Positions 43,601-51,797 of a DNA stretch of 64,000 nucleotides are shown here, piece by piece. The position numbers and the translations under genes were made by a program. The notes under the pieces are model-generated. The model ran no database searches. It was given only the letters and a program-made list of their open reading frames with translations, and was not told the DNA's origin. This DNA is from DATFQE01 sp963738205 (GTDB taxonomy: Bacteria > Actinomycetota > Thermoleophilia > Gaiellales > Gaiellaceae). Each line of letters begins with the position of its first letter. The first letter of the stretch is position 1. The stretch lies in assembly GCA_963738205.1 (NCBI GenBank), contig CAVTVQ010000007.1:1054001-1118000 (forward strand), in the 5' to 3' direction.

Positions 43601-44026
43601 ATGAACTCCATCAAGACCACGATCCGCCGACTCGCCGGCACCGTCGGTATCGCCTTGATCGCACTCGTGTTCGCAGCGGGGGCGGCCGGAGGCTCTCAGG
43701 TGAGCGGCGTTCGCGGGGCGGAGGAATTCACCCCCGGCGTCACGGACTTCCCGAGCAGGCTCTGGGAACCTGCCGAGCGAGCGGCCGGGGAGTTCGTCCC
43801 CGGCGTGACCGACTTCCCGGGCAGGTTCGGTGAGGCAGGCGAGCGGGCGGCCGAGGCGCGGCTCGCCCAGCTCTCGGAGCAGGGCCCGCCGGTCTACGTT
43901 CGGGCCGAGGCGAGTGGGTTCGACTGGAGTGCCGGGGCGACCGGCGCCATCGCGGCCACGCTCTTGCTCCTCGGCGCGGCGCTTGTGGTTCGAACGGCGA
44001 GGCGCACTCGCGTCGCGCTCGGCTGA
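43601..44026 (+). CDS. Exported membrane-anchored protein with duplicated PGVTDFP motif
   Basis: This 141-residue protein has a signal peptide. Two units follow, EEFTPGVTDFPSRLWEPAER and GEFVPGVTDFPGRFGEAGER, then a helical stretch, and a C-terminal membrane helix (about 111-130) ends in Arg-rich residues. This resembles a surface-anchored protein, but no LPXTG-like motif is present. It follows a SARP-type box and a good GAAGGAGG ribosome site. Function unknown. Confidence 0.78.
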   Translation: MNSIKTTIRRLAGTVGIALIALVFAAGAAGGSQVSGVRGAEEFTPGVTDFPSRLWEPAERAAGEFVPGVTDFPGRFGEAGERAAEARLAQLSEQGPPVYVRAEASGFDWSAGATGAIAATLLLLGAALVVRTARRTRVALG

Positions 44027-44034
44027 GCGCCACC

Positions 44035-44098
44035 TGGGGTCAGGTCTTGCATTGCCACGTCGGCTGGCACGCCGGCTGGATTGCAAGACCTGACCCCA
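44035..44098. repeat. REP/MITE-like inverted repeat, 64 bp
   Basis: TGGGGTCAGGTCTTGCA (44035-44051) is the exact reverse complement of 44082-44098. The 30-nt centre carries CGGCTGG twice. Ends of this type (GGGGTCAGGTCTTGCA) are, from memory, found at scattered repeats handled by Y1/RAYT-type transposases. No transposase is nearby, so it would be a non-autonomous copy. It could also act as a terminator. Confidence 0.55.
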
Positions 44099-44225
44099 CG
44101 AGCACCGCGCCGGCGCTTGCGCACCGGACCGAGTCGCGAGCCTGACGCTGCATGTGTCACGGCGGTCAACGACGGCGCCGCCTTCGCCTCCTACCGTCAA
44201 CTCATCGAGTGAAAAGGAGGCCATC

Positions 44226-44492
44226 ATGAAAATCGACACCAGCAAGCGTCGCCGGGCGGTCATCGTCGCGATTGCCGCGCTCGGCCTCGTCGGCGCTGGA
44301 GGAGTTGCCGTCACGGGCGACGCCGCCGCAGTGAGGTCCGACGAAGTGCGCGTCGACGACGCACGCGGCGTCCACGCGCCATACAAGACGGGTGCCATGG
44401 GCGGCACGTCCGAAACGTTCGTGGACATGCGGGACGACGGTTCCTATTACGACCCGTCCCTCGAGCGACGAGTCTCGCCGCCGGCCAGATAG
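44226..44492 (+). CDS. Small exported or anchored protein
   Basis: This 88-residue protein starts at ATG after AAAGGAGG. A basic N-terminus (KRRR) and one hydrophobic segment (about 11-33) precede a 55-residue polar tail (GVHAPYKTGAMGGT). No family is recognised. It is one of three short exported genes between the SARP gene and haloperoxidase 2. Confidence 0.65.
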   Translation: MKIDTSKRRRAVIVAIAALGLVGAGGVAVTGDAAAVRSDEVRVDDARGVHAPYKTGAMGGTSETFVDMRDDGSYYDPSLERRVSPPAR

Positions 44493-44657
44493 CGCTCACT
44501 CCAATGGCCCAGGATCCGGGACTCCACCCTGCCGTTGCGGGGATGTCCGATACCCAGCCGATACCGGCAATGACCACACCGGCACCGGATCGTGGGCGCC
44601 GCCGCCGAGCCTCCTTGGCGAAGAGCCGCAACGGGCGGCTCGGACAAGGAGGCGACC

Positions 44658-44822
44658 ATGAAGTCGACCACGACCACGACCCGTCGGCTCGGCTGCACGG
44701 CCGCTCTGGCGATCGCGACGCTCGTCGCGGTCGGAGCCTCGGGTGCGGCGGCCGGCAAGGCGATGGTCTGCAACGCATCGGCACAGGCCTGCATGACGAC
44801 GCCGAGTACTGCGCGCTGCTGA
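44658..44822 (+). CDS. Very small exported protein, possibly frameshifted
   Basis: An ATG after AAGGAGG opens a 54-residue protein with a signal peptide (GASGAAAGKA) and two Cys (MVCNA, QACMTT). After the second Cys the codons look wrong in this frame. The alternative frame continues with good codon use, DDAEYCALLIRSLELNRDYG, to a stop at 44864-44866. One missing base near 44796 would give about 69 residues. Function unknown. Confidence 0.55.
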   Translation: MKSTTTTTRRLGCTAALAIATLVAVGASGAAAGKAMVCNASAQACMTTPSTARC

Positions 44823-44870
44823 TCCGCAGCCTCGAGCTCAACCGCGACTACGGCCTGGGCGAGTAGGCCG

Positions 44871-44916
44871 GCTGTATCTGGCCTGAAACGGACCTGAAAT
44901 CGACCAGCTCGACGAT
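44871..44916 (+). promoter_or_regulatory. SARP-type box before haloperoxidase 2
   Basis: GCTGTATCTGG (44871), CCTGAAACGGA (44882) and CCTGAAATCGA (44893) are consecutive 11-bp units. The last 10-mer ends 8 nt before GACGAT (44911-44916). This is the same build as the boxes at 37355 and 43511. The transcript would have about a 90-nt leader with a 17-codon open frame from ATG 44953. Confidence 0.58.
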
Positions 44917-45005
44917 GCGACAAACCAGCAAGGGGTCTGGGAAGGAGGCGTCATGAAGCAACCGAGCTGTGCCCGACTTTCGACACGCCTATTCAGGAGG
45001 TCCCC

Positions 45006-46316
45006 ATGACTCGCAGTACCCGGCTCGCGCTCCTTGCGTGCGCCACAGCAACCGCGATCCTTGGCGCGCCGGCCGTTGCGCAGGCTGACGTCGTCAAGGA
45101 TTGGAACGCCATCGCGCAGGCCGAGACGCTCCTGCTCCGGCCGACCGCCCACGGCCAGACCCGTGGGATCGCGATGGTCCAGGGCGCGGTCTACGACGCG
45201 GTCAACGCGATCGACCGCGGCCATCAGCCGTACCTCGTCGACCTCGACGACGTCGGGGCCCAGCCGTGGGTGTCGCAGGATGCGGCCGCCGCGACGGCGG
45301 CCCACCGCGTGCTCAAGGCGATCACGCCGACTGCCCGCCATGCCGGGCTCGACACCGCCTACACCACCACGTTGGCCGGGATCCCGGACGGGCCGATCGA
45401 GCAGGGAGGCGTCGCTGCAGGCGAGGCCGCTGCCGCCGCGATGATCGACACGCGGATGGGCGACGGGTTCATGACGGCGTTCACGCCGACCATCGGGACC
45501 GACGCAGGCGACTGGCGGCCGATCGGCTGGCCGGCCACTCCGGCGTTCGACCCCGACGGCTACGTCGGGAACATGAAGCCGTTCCTGATCAAGAGCCCTT
45601 CGCAGTTCCGCTCGAAGGGGCCGGACGCGCTCACGAGCAAGAAGTACGCGAGGGACTTCAACGAGGTCAAGGAGCTCGGGGCGCTGAACAGTTCGACTCG
45701 TACGGCAGACGAGACGGCTGCCGCGGTCTTCTGGCAGTTCGCCCCGATCGCGCTCTGGAATCCGCTCATGCGGGATCTCGCCGATCGGTACGACCTCGAC
45801 ACGGCCGACCAGGCCCGCCTCTACGGGATGGTCAACCTCGCGGGAGCAGACGCTGCGATCTCGTGCTGGAACGACAAGTACTACTGGAGCTTCTGGCGGC
45901 CGCGGGCCGCGGTGCGCGAGGCGGACACCGACGGCAACCCGCGGACCATCGCCGACCCGAGCTGGGAACCGCTGTTCTCGGCCTCGGTAGCGACGACCCC
46001 GGCGCTCGGTACGCCGCCGTTCCCGGACCACCCCTCGGGCCACGGCTGCCTGAGCGGGGCGGTCCTCAACACGATGGCCAACTTCTTCGGCACCGACAAG
46101 GTCGAGATCACGGTCGTCTCGGGCCGTTCCCTCGACGGCGTGCCAATCCCTCCGCGGACGTTCAAGCGCTTCTCGGACGCGAAGGACGAGATCATCGAGG
46201 CGCGCATCTGGGGCGGGATCCACTTCCGCAACGCGGATGTCCAGGGCACGGTGATCGGCAAGAAGGTCGCGAAGTACTTGCGCAAACACTACTTCCGGCC
46301 TCTGCACTGTCATTGA
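45006..46316 (+). CDS. Exported vanadium-dependent haloperoxidase 2
   Basis: This 436-residue protein has a signal peptide (PAVAQADVV). The metal or phosphate motifs are KYYWSFWRP near 291-299, HPSGHGCLSG near 341-350 and RIWGGIHFR near 400-408. They are in the same order and at similar spacing as in the copy at 4937. The two proteins differ clearly outside these motifs, so this is an old duplication or separate acquisition. An AGGAGGT ribosome site precedes the ATG. Substrate halide unknown. Confidence 0.88.
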   Translation: MTRSTRLALLACATATAILGAPAVAQADVVKDWNAIAQAETLLLRPTAHGQTRGIAMVQGAVYDAVNAIDRGHQPYLVDLDDVGAQPWVSQDAAAATAAHRVLKAITPTARHAGLDTAYTTTLAGIPDGPIEQGGVAAGEAAAAAMIDTRMGDGFMTAFTPTIGTDAGDWRPIGWPATPAFDPDGYVGNMKPFLIKSPSQFRSKGPDALTSKKYARDFNEVKELGALNSSTRTADETAAAVFWQFAPIALWNPLMRDLADRYDLDTADQARLYGMVNLAGADAAISCWNDKYYWSFWRPRAAVREADTDGNPRTIADPSWEPLFSASVATTPALGTPPFPDHPSGHGCLSGAVLNTMANFFGTDKVEITVVSGRSLDGVPIPPRTFKRFSDAKDEIIEARIWGGIHFRNADVQGTVIGKKVAKYLRKHYFRPLHCH

Positions 46317-46327
46317 GGCCGAGCGCA

Positions 46328-46359
46328 CGAGGGAAGGCCCGTCCGCGGGCCTTCCCTCG
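46328..46359 (+). terminator. Perfect 13-bp hairpin
   Basis: CGAGGGAAGGCCC (46328-46340) pairs with GGGCCTTCCCTCG (46347-46359) around GTCCGC, right after haloperoxidase 2. Confidence 0.75.
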
Positions 46360-46368
46360 GCGCGGCGC

Positions 46369-46480
46369 TCAAGGCGAGCGAACGACCGCGGGCGCCGTCA
46401 GGACGAGGATCTTGAGGTCGACCGACAGCGACCAGTGGGCTGCGACGGCGAAGTCGAAGCCGTGCTTGACCGCCTGCTGC
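46369..46480 (-). pseudogene. Scrap of a sugar transferase C-terminus
   Basis: The minus frame ending at 46369 reads VKHGFDFAVAAHWSLSVDLK, then ILVLTAPAVV. The H-W-S-L-x-x-D-L-K-I-L ending is typical of polyprenyl-phosphate sugar transferases of exopolysaccharide synthesis. No start or catalytic part is present. I am only moderately sure. Confidence 0.4.
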
Positions 46481-46554
46481 CTGCTACCCAGGCTTTCGGC
46501 CGCGACCCGTAAAATCCCCGAGAACCTCCAGCTGAACGAACCTGGGAGGACGAG

Positions 46555-46854
46555 ATGACACGCTCGATTGCCTGGGACAAGGTGACCCCTGCTGACGTGT
46601 TGCGTGCGATCGAGGAGTACGACCGACTAGGGCCGGAGCGGTTCTTTTCCACCCATGGATTCGCTCCTACCACGACGTATGATCTGGTGAACGACAAACG
46701 CCGTTACCCGCCGAAAGCAATCCTGGGTACGGCGTATGAGCTCGCTACGGGCGAGCGCCTTGCCTCCGGTGATTTCGAGGGCGGCAAGACCGGCGCTGTC
46801 AAGGTGCTCGGAAAGCTCGGATTCACCGTCCAGCCGCGGCGCCGAGCCTCTTAA
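46555..46854 (+). CDS. Stand-alone ScoMcrA-type N-terminal head domain protein
   Basis: The 99 residues (VLRAIEEYDRLGPERFF, YDLVNDKRRYPPKAILG, GDFEGGKTGAVKVLGKLGF) match the head domain at the N-terminus of ScoMcrA-like modification-dependent nucleases and related helicases. In those proteins it is joined to SRA and HNH parts; here it stands alone, and the next gene is msrA. It may bind modified DNA or be an orphan fragment of a restriction protein. No nuclease motif is present. Confidence 0.7.
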   Translation: MTRSIAWDKVTPADVLRAIEEYDRLGPERFFSTHGFAPTTTYDLVNDKRRYPPKAILGTAYELATGERLASGDFEGGKTGAVKVLGKLGFTVQPRRRAS

Positions 46855-46950
46855 AGCTCCGAGGGGCGCCGACCCGGCCTGAGCTCGGCGAGTCGACGCT
46901 GGCGGATACAGTGAGCTACGACGGCTCGTTGAACGAGGAGGTGGCAGCAC

Positions 46951-47469
46951 GTGGCCAGTGTCGAGAAGGCGATCCTTGCCGGCGGCTGCTTCTGGGGCAT
47001 GCAGGATCTGTTCCGCAAACGACCGGGTGTTCTGTCGACGAGGGTTGGCTATACCGGCGGCGACATCGCGAACGCGACGTACCGCAACCACGGCACGCAC
47101 GCCGAGGCGATCGAGATCGTCTTCGACCCCGAGCAGATCTCGTATCGAGACCTGCTGGAGCTCTTCTTCCAGATCCACGATCCGACGACGCTGAATCGCC
47201 AGGGCAACGACGTCGGGACCAGCTATCGCTCGGCGATCTTCTTTCTCGACGAGGAACAGCGCCGAGTGGCCGAGGACACGATCGCCGACGTCGAAGCGTC
47301 CGGCCTCTGGCCCGGGAAGGTCGTCACCGAGGTGATGCAGGCCGGGCCGTTCTGGGAGGCTGAGCCCGAGCATCAGGACTATCTCGAGCGGTATCCGAAC
47401 GGGTACACCTGCCACTTTCCACGCTCGGATTGGGTTCTCCCGCGCCGAACCGAATCGGTCCCGGGTTAG
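46951..47469 (+). CDS. msrA: Peptide-methionine (S)-S-oxide reductase
   Basis: This 172-residue cytosolic enzyme reduces methionine-S-sulphoxide. The GGCFWGMQD motif with the nucleophilic Cys, GYTGGDIANATY, HAEAIEIVFDP and YLERYPNGYTCHFP are standard MsrA landmarks. The start is GTG after GAGGAGG. The TCHF Cys could be the resolving residue, in place of the usual C-terminal Cys. Confidence 0.95.
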   Translation: MASVEKAILAGGCFWGMQDLFRKRPGVLSTRVGYTGGDIANATYRNHGTHAEAIEIVFDPEQISYRDLLELFFQIHDPTTLNRQGNDVGTSYRSAIFFLDEEQRRVAEDTIADVEASGLWPGKVVTEVMQAGPFWEAEPEHQDYLERYPNGYTCHFPRSDWVLPRRTESVPG

Positions 47470-47551
47470 GCACGCTTCCGCTGGGCCGCCTCGGCTTCGA
47501 CTGCCCTACGTGGGTCCTCAGGTCGGTTCCGGAGGAAGTCGGGGCGGTGCG

Positions 47552-48229
47552 ATGACGAGACCGGCCCGAATCGCCGTCGTCTACTACAGCGCGACCGGGA
47601 ACGTGCACCGCCTCGCCCGCGCGCTCGCCGAGGGAGCCGGAGGCGAGGGGGCCGAGGTGCGCGTCCGCCACGTCGAGGAGCTCGCCTCGGAGCTGATCAT
47701 CTCCCAGAACCAGTACTGGGGGAGGCATCGCTCCGAGGTCGAGGACGAGCCGGTCGCGAGCCTCGAGGACCTGGAGTGGGCGGACGGCGTGGCTTTCGGC
47801 ACTCCGACGCGGTTCGGCAACGTGGCGGCACAGCTGAAGCAGTTCATGGACCAGGCGGGACGCCTCTGGCAGGATGGCAAGCTCGCCGACAAGGTGGCGA
47901 CCGCCTTCACCTCCTCGATGACGACGCACGGTGGGCAGGAGTCGACGATCCTCGCCCTCAGCAACACCCTCTACCACTGGGGCATGCTCATCCTTCCGCT
48001 CGGCTACACGGCGAGCGAGGTGTTCAACGCCGGAGGCAACCCGTACGGCACCTCGTACACGAGCGGGAAGCGGGCCGACGGTCCCGACGAGAACGCGCTC
48101 GCGGTCGCCCGCTACCAGGGCCAGCGTCTCGCCCGCTTCGCCGCCGTCGTCGCCGCCGCCCGCGAGGCGGACGCCTTCCGCGTCAAGCGGCCGAGGTCCG
48201 AGAGCTTCCGGGCGGCCGCGCTCGACTAG
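47552..48229 (+). CDS. wrbA: NAD(P)H:quinone oxidoreductase, WrbA family
   Basis: This 225-residue flavodoxin-fold enzyme has the FMN phosphate loop YYSATGNVHRLA, then FGTPTRFGNVAAQ and TSSMTTHGGQESTI, all diagnostic for WrbA. It reduces quinones by two electrons and guards against oxidative stress. It follows msrA by 82 bp in the same direction, so a shared stress role is plausible. Ribosome site GGAGGAAG lies 20 nt away, which is long. Confidence 0.92.
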   Translation: MTRPARIAVVYYSATGNVHRLARALAEGAGGEGAEVRVRHVEELASELIISQNQYWGRHRSEVEDEPVASLEDLEWADGVAFGTPTRFGNVAAQLKQFMDQAGRLWQDGKLADKVATAFTSSMTTHGGQESTILALSNTLYHWGMLILPLGYTASEVFNAGGNPYGTSYTSGKRADGPDENALAVARYQGQRLARFAAVVAAAREADAFRVKRPRSESFRAAALD

Positions 48230-48344
48230 GTTCGCGACCCGTTCCATGTGCCCCGGCGCGTCCTGACAGCCGGCGGCATGCGGCGAGCCCTGGAGGCGGC
48301 GTGGCGCCCTGGTTCTAGGCGGCGAGCGATGAGAGGATGGCGCG

Positions 48345-48881
48345 ATGGCCGACTGGACTGTTGTCGCGGCCGCAGCGGTGACCGGCTTGACCGGGGTGGC
48401 TAGCGGAACGCTCGGCTACCTGGTCGCCCAGCAGCAAGCACGCGCGCAGGAGCGCCAAGCTGCCGCACAGACGCGGGCAGCAATGCGAACCAAGCGCGGG
48501 GAGACCTATCACAGCTTTCTGGACATTGACCGTCAGCTTCCGTCGCGCCTGGGCGCAGGTCTGGAGATCGAGCGGGGAGAAATGGAGGAATGGCTCGACC
48601 CCTTCAACCACTGCTACAACGCCGTGATTCTCCTTGGCAGCGACGCCGTCTCGCGCGAGGCCCGCGAGCTCTTCCGCGGCTACGTCCAGCTCTTCAACGA
48701 GCTGACGGAGGGCGGGACGTCGTGGCCCGATGCGGCCGAGAGGCGTGCTGCGTGGGAAGCGCACCGAGGCAAGCTGGATGAGGTGCGCTACCGCTTGATC
48801 GAGGCCATGCGGCGAGATGTGCTTGACGATGGGAGAGGAAGGCCCACCGCTCCCGCGGCGCGGGGTGCGACGGAGCTTTGA
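48345..48881 (+). CDS. Membrane-anchored helical protein of unknown function
   Basis: This 178-residue protein has one N-terminal membrane helix (about 5-27), then a helical cytosolic domain rich in Ala, Arg and Glu (QQQARAQERQAAAQTRAA). Two conserved-looking stretches follow: YHSFLDIDRQL and YNAVILLGSDAVSREARELF. I do not recognise it. Such proteins are common single genes in actinobacteria. Confidence 0.7.
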   Translation: MADWTVVAAAAVTGLTGVASGTLGYLVAQQQARAQERQAAAQTRAAMRTKRGETYHSFLDIDRQLPSRLGAGLEIERGEMEEWLDPFNHCYNAVILLGSDAVSREARELFRGYVQLFNELTEGGTSWPDAAERRAAWEAHRGKLDEVRYRLIEAMRRDVLDDGRGRPTAPAARGATEL

Positions 48882-48987
48882 GGCGACCCGCGTGCCCTGA
48901 CCTCGATCACGCTTGCGGAGGGGGCAACGACGAGCTCCTCGACCTCGTCCGGCGCGGCTGCCGGCACGTCGACCATCGACACTCGGC

Positions 48988-49158
48988 CTAGTACCACTTC
49001 CCTCTTGCGAAGCCGCCGAAGGCGATCAAGCCGATCAAGGCGATGACGATTCCGAGCCACAGGCTCCACACGATCGCGACGATGATCCCGATGACGACCA
49101 GGATCCCGCCGACGCTGACTCCACCGATGCCCCCGCGCCGACCTCGATCAACACTCAT
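48988..49158 (-). CDS. 56-aa double-spanning membrane peptide
   Basis: An ATG at 49158 with an AAAGGAG ribosome site opens a 56-codon frame. A short basic N-terminus (SVDRGRRGG) is followed by two hydrophobic segments (GGILVVIGIIVAIVW and LGIVIALIGLIAFGGF) and the tail RGKWY. It resembles the very small DUF6131-like membrane proteins of actinobacteria. It lies downstream of the BrkB gene on the same strand. Confidence 0.65.
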   Translation of the reverse strand: MSVDRGRRGGIGGVSVGGILVVIGIIVAIVWSLWLGIVIALIGLIAFGGFARGKWY

Positions 49159-49282
49159 GTCCACTCCTTTCGTTGCCTAACGGTTCGTCGTCCCGGTCGA
49201 ACTCCCCGTGGGCGCTCCGACCGGGATCGTCACGCTAACGCCAGAAGTCCCGTTGCGTGAGGGCAGCGACCCGGGACCCCCG

Positions 49283-50164
49283 TCAATGTGACTCTCGCCG
49301 GGCACTGGGGGCTTGAGTTTGCCGGGCGTCGGTTCCCCATGCCGAGGTCAGACACGCGCCGAGTAGCAGGATCACCGACACGACGTAAATCAGGACCAAG
49401 AGCGCGAACACGGCGCCGAGCGGACCGTAGACCTGGTCGAAGTCGGCAAAGCGCTCGAGGTAGATGGAGAACGCCGCTGTCGCGATCTGGATGGCCAGGG
49501 TCGCAATCACCGCCGCTCGGAACGCATCACGTAGCCGTATGTCGACCGGCGGAAAGACCAGATAGAGCAGGAGAGACGCGAGGAACGTGAGCGCTATCGA
49601 CCCCGCCAGCTGCCCGAGCGAGCTCAGGGTCCCCGTGGTCGAGCTGCTGCCTCCGAGGTCGTCCACGACGCGCGTGCTCGTGTCGGTCACCAGCTGAACG
49701 ACGAGAGAGAAGCCGAACGCGGCGACGATGAGTAGGCCGGTCACGAGCACGAGCACGAGGTCGAGCGTCTTGCGGCGCAGGAACGGCTGATCGATCTCCT
49801 TCGCCCAGACGGCGCGGAACGCAATGCGCAGCGAACCGATCATCCCGCTTGCGGCCCACAAGAGCCCCGCGGCGGCTACGAGGCCCGTGACGGAAGCGGG
49901 AGGTGCGCTGCGCTCGACGGCGTCGACGACCCCTCCACTCAACTGGCCGGGGAGGGGAAGGACGCCGACGAGCCACGTGACAACCCGCTCTGCGGTCGCC
50001 TCCGGTAACACGACCTCGAGCACTGAGAGGAGCAAGGCGACAAAAGGAACGAGCGAGAAGAAGACGCGGTACGAAAGGGCGGCTGCGTGCTGGCCGCCGC
50101 CTATGCGCCCGTAATTGTCCACAGCGATCCGCGCGGTACGGACGAGTCCTCGACCACGGCGCAC
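49283..50164 (-). CDS. YihY/BrkB-family inner membrane protein
   Basis: This 293-residue protein starts at GTG 50164 and has six membrane helices. Family marks are AAALSYRVFFSLVPFVALLL near the start, GLLWAASGMIGSLRIAF near 110, and FADFDQVYGPLGAVFALLV near 245-263. It was once called ribonuclease BN in error; the true role is not known. It is divergent from a LysR gene 75 bp away. Confidence 0.9.
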   Translation of the reverse strand: MRRGRGLVRTARIAVDNYGRIGGGQHAAALSYRVFFSLVPFVALLLSVLEVVLPEATAERVVTWLVGVLPLPGQLSGGVVDAVERSAPPASVTGLVAAAGLLWAASGMIGSLRIAFRAVWAKEIDQPFLRRKTLDLVLVLVTGLLIVAAFGFSLVVQLVTDTSTRVVDDLGGSSSTTGTLSSLGQLAGSIALTFLASLLLYLVFPPVDIRLRDAFRAAVIATLAIQIATAAFSIYLERFADFDQVYGPLGAVFALLVLIYVVSVILLLGACLTSAWGTDARQTQAPSARRESH

Positions 50165-50239
50165 GATTGCGTGATTGGAACACGCGCGCTCGCACAGAGC
50201 TCGACGCAACAGCTCAGTGCCGGGGTCAGTATCCACGGG

Positions 50240-51184
50240 GTGGATGTTCCGATCGAGCTGCGGCAGTTGCGTTACTTCGTGGCGGTGGCGGAGGAGTTGC
50301 ACTTCGGACGCGCCGCCGAGCGGCTTCACATCTCGCAGTCGCCGCTCTCGCGCGCGATCCGTGACTTGGAGCATGAGCTGGGAGTGGTGCTGTTCGTGAG
50401 AACGACGCGCCACGTCGAGCTGACACGGGCCGGCTCCGTCTTGCTCGAGCGCGCGCAGCGGGCGCTCGAGGAGGTCGATGGTGCAGTCGCCGACGCGCGT
50501 CGTGCGGGACGACAGCACGACGGAGCCCTCGGCGTCGGCCACATGCCGTTCAGCCGGTTGCAAGCGGCGCGGATCGCCGAGGAAGTGCACGGCCAGCGTC
50601 CCGAGCTGCAGCTTCAGCTCGACGAGGACATGACGCCGGAGCTCCTACGGCGAGTAGCCTCCCATGAGCTCGCGGCGGCAGCCGTGCTGGAGACGCCGGC
50701 GGCCGCCCGACGCCACGACGTTCGCATCGACGCGCTCAGAGACGAGCCGCTGCTCGCCGCCTTGCCTGCGTCGCACCAATACGCGGACGGGGACGCGATT
50801 CCCGTGGGTGCGTTCGCCGCCGAGTGCGTGCTGCTGCCGCGTGAGCCGGCGGGTCGAGCGTTCAACGACTGGCTCCGTGCTCTGGTCAGGGCTGCAGGGT
50901 TCGAGCTCGACCGTACGCTCGAGACTGTCAGCGCGCCTTGGGATCGACGCATGCTGCCCGTCGCAGCGGGCGAGGCAGTGTCGGTCCTCGTGGTCGATTG
51001 GGCTCAGGGCCCCATCGCCGGAGTCGTGACTGTGCCGTTCGCCCCCCCTCAGAGCATGCCGATCGACCTCGCGTCGGCCGCAACGGAGGACGGAGAGTTT
51101 TTGGCGAGCATGGCTCGCCGTTTGCGCGATGTCGAGGGGTGGCTGACGGATCGCCCGGCGCGGGCAGAAGTGCCCGGCGATTAA
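50240..51184 (+). CDS. LysR-family transcriptional regulator
   Basis: This 314-residue protein starts at GTG 50240. The winged helix (ELRQLRYFVAVAEELHFGRA, then HISQSPLSRAIRDLEHELG) is followed by a LysR substrate-binding domain. LysR genes usually act on a divergent neighbour, which here is the BrkB-family gene with 75 bp between starts. No clear T-N11-A site was found. Confidence 0.93.
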   Translation: MDVPIELRQLRYFVAVAEELHFGRAAERLHISQSPLSRAIRDLEHELGVVLFVRTTRHVELTRAGSVLLERAQRALEEVDGAVADARRAGRQHDGALGVGHMPFSRLQAARIAEEVHGQRPELQLQLDEDMTPELLRRVASHELAAAAVLETPAAARRHDVRIDALRDEPLLAALPASHQYADGDAIPVGAFAAECVLLPREPAGRAFNDWLRALVRAAGFELDRTLETVSAPWDRRMLPVAAGEAVSVLVVDWAQGPIAGVVTVPFAPPQSMPIDLASAATEDGEFLASMARRLRDVEGWLTDRPARAEVPGD

Positions 51185-51291
51185 GTCGTTTCCGGTCTCG
51201 GTTGGTGCGCCGATCGGACTTTCTCTCGCATGCGGGCCGGGGTAGCGTCGCCGCGTCCGATCGACGCGACAGAGCAAAGGAGGCCTCAACA

Positions 51292-51717
51292 ATGCCGGTG
51301 TCAGACGACTTTACGAAGCTCAAAGAGCAGGTCGACAAGGCCGACAGCCACATCAGGGAGGCGGCCACGCACGACAAGGCCGAGCTGAAGACCATGGTCG
51401 ACGAAGCGCGTCAAAACGCCGACAACCGCGCCGCCCAGGTCCGCGCCAAGACCCAGGACGCCGCCGACCAAGCCGATCGGAATTGGAACGAGGTCCAGAG
51501 CGACTGGGATCAACACATCAAGCGCCTTCGCGAGCGCATTGACGCCAAGAAGTCCGCACACGACGTCAACGTCGCCGAACGCCAGGCCGAGTGGGCCGAG
51601 GCCGACGCTGAAGATGCGGTCGCCTTCGCTGCTTCCGCAATCGAAGAAGCCGAGTACGCGGTGCTCGACGCAGTGCTGGCGAGGAAGGACGCGGACGTGA
51701 TGGCGGCTGCCAACTAA
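51292..51717 (+). CDS. Coiled-coil soluble protein
   Basis: This 141-residue protein starts at ATG after AAAGGAGG. It is almost wholly helical, polar and rich in Ala, Asp, Glu and Lys (KLKEQVDKADSHIREAATHD), with no hydrophobic segment. The C-terminal half (EDAVAFAASAIEEAEYAVLD) reads like a helical bundle. Similar proteins are found beside stress genes in actinobacteria. Function unknown. Confidence 0.72.
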   Translation: MPVSDDFTKLKEQVDKADSHIREAATHDKAELKTMVDEARQNADNRAAQVRAKTQDAADQADRNWNEVQSDWDQHIKRLRERIDAKKSAHDVNVAERQAEWAEADAEDAVAFAASAIEEAEYAVLDAVLARKDADVMAAAN

Positions 51718-51797
51718 CGAGTCAGCCGGACCGCCGACGTGATCGACCTCATCGAGGAAGCAGCCCTATAGGACAGCCAAACCAACAGGAGGCCGAC

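Noticed and set aside
44953..45006. 17-codon leader peptide before haloperoxidase 2
   Set aside because: It has a ribosome site and ATG, but no run of regulatory codons and no attenuator hairpins. I note it only as part of the leader.
48890..48985. Coding-like minus frame (VPAAAPDEVEELVVAPSASV)
   Set aside because: It has no start codon of its own with a ribosome site and no homology I recognise. It is too short to support.
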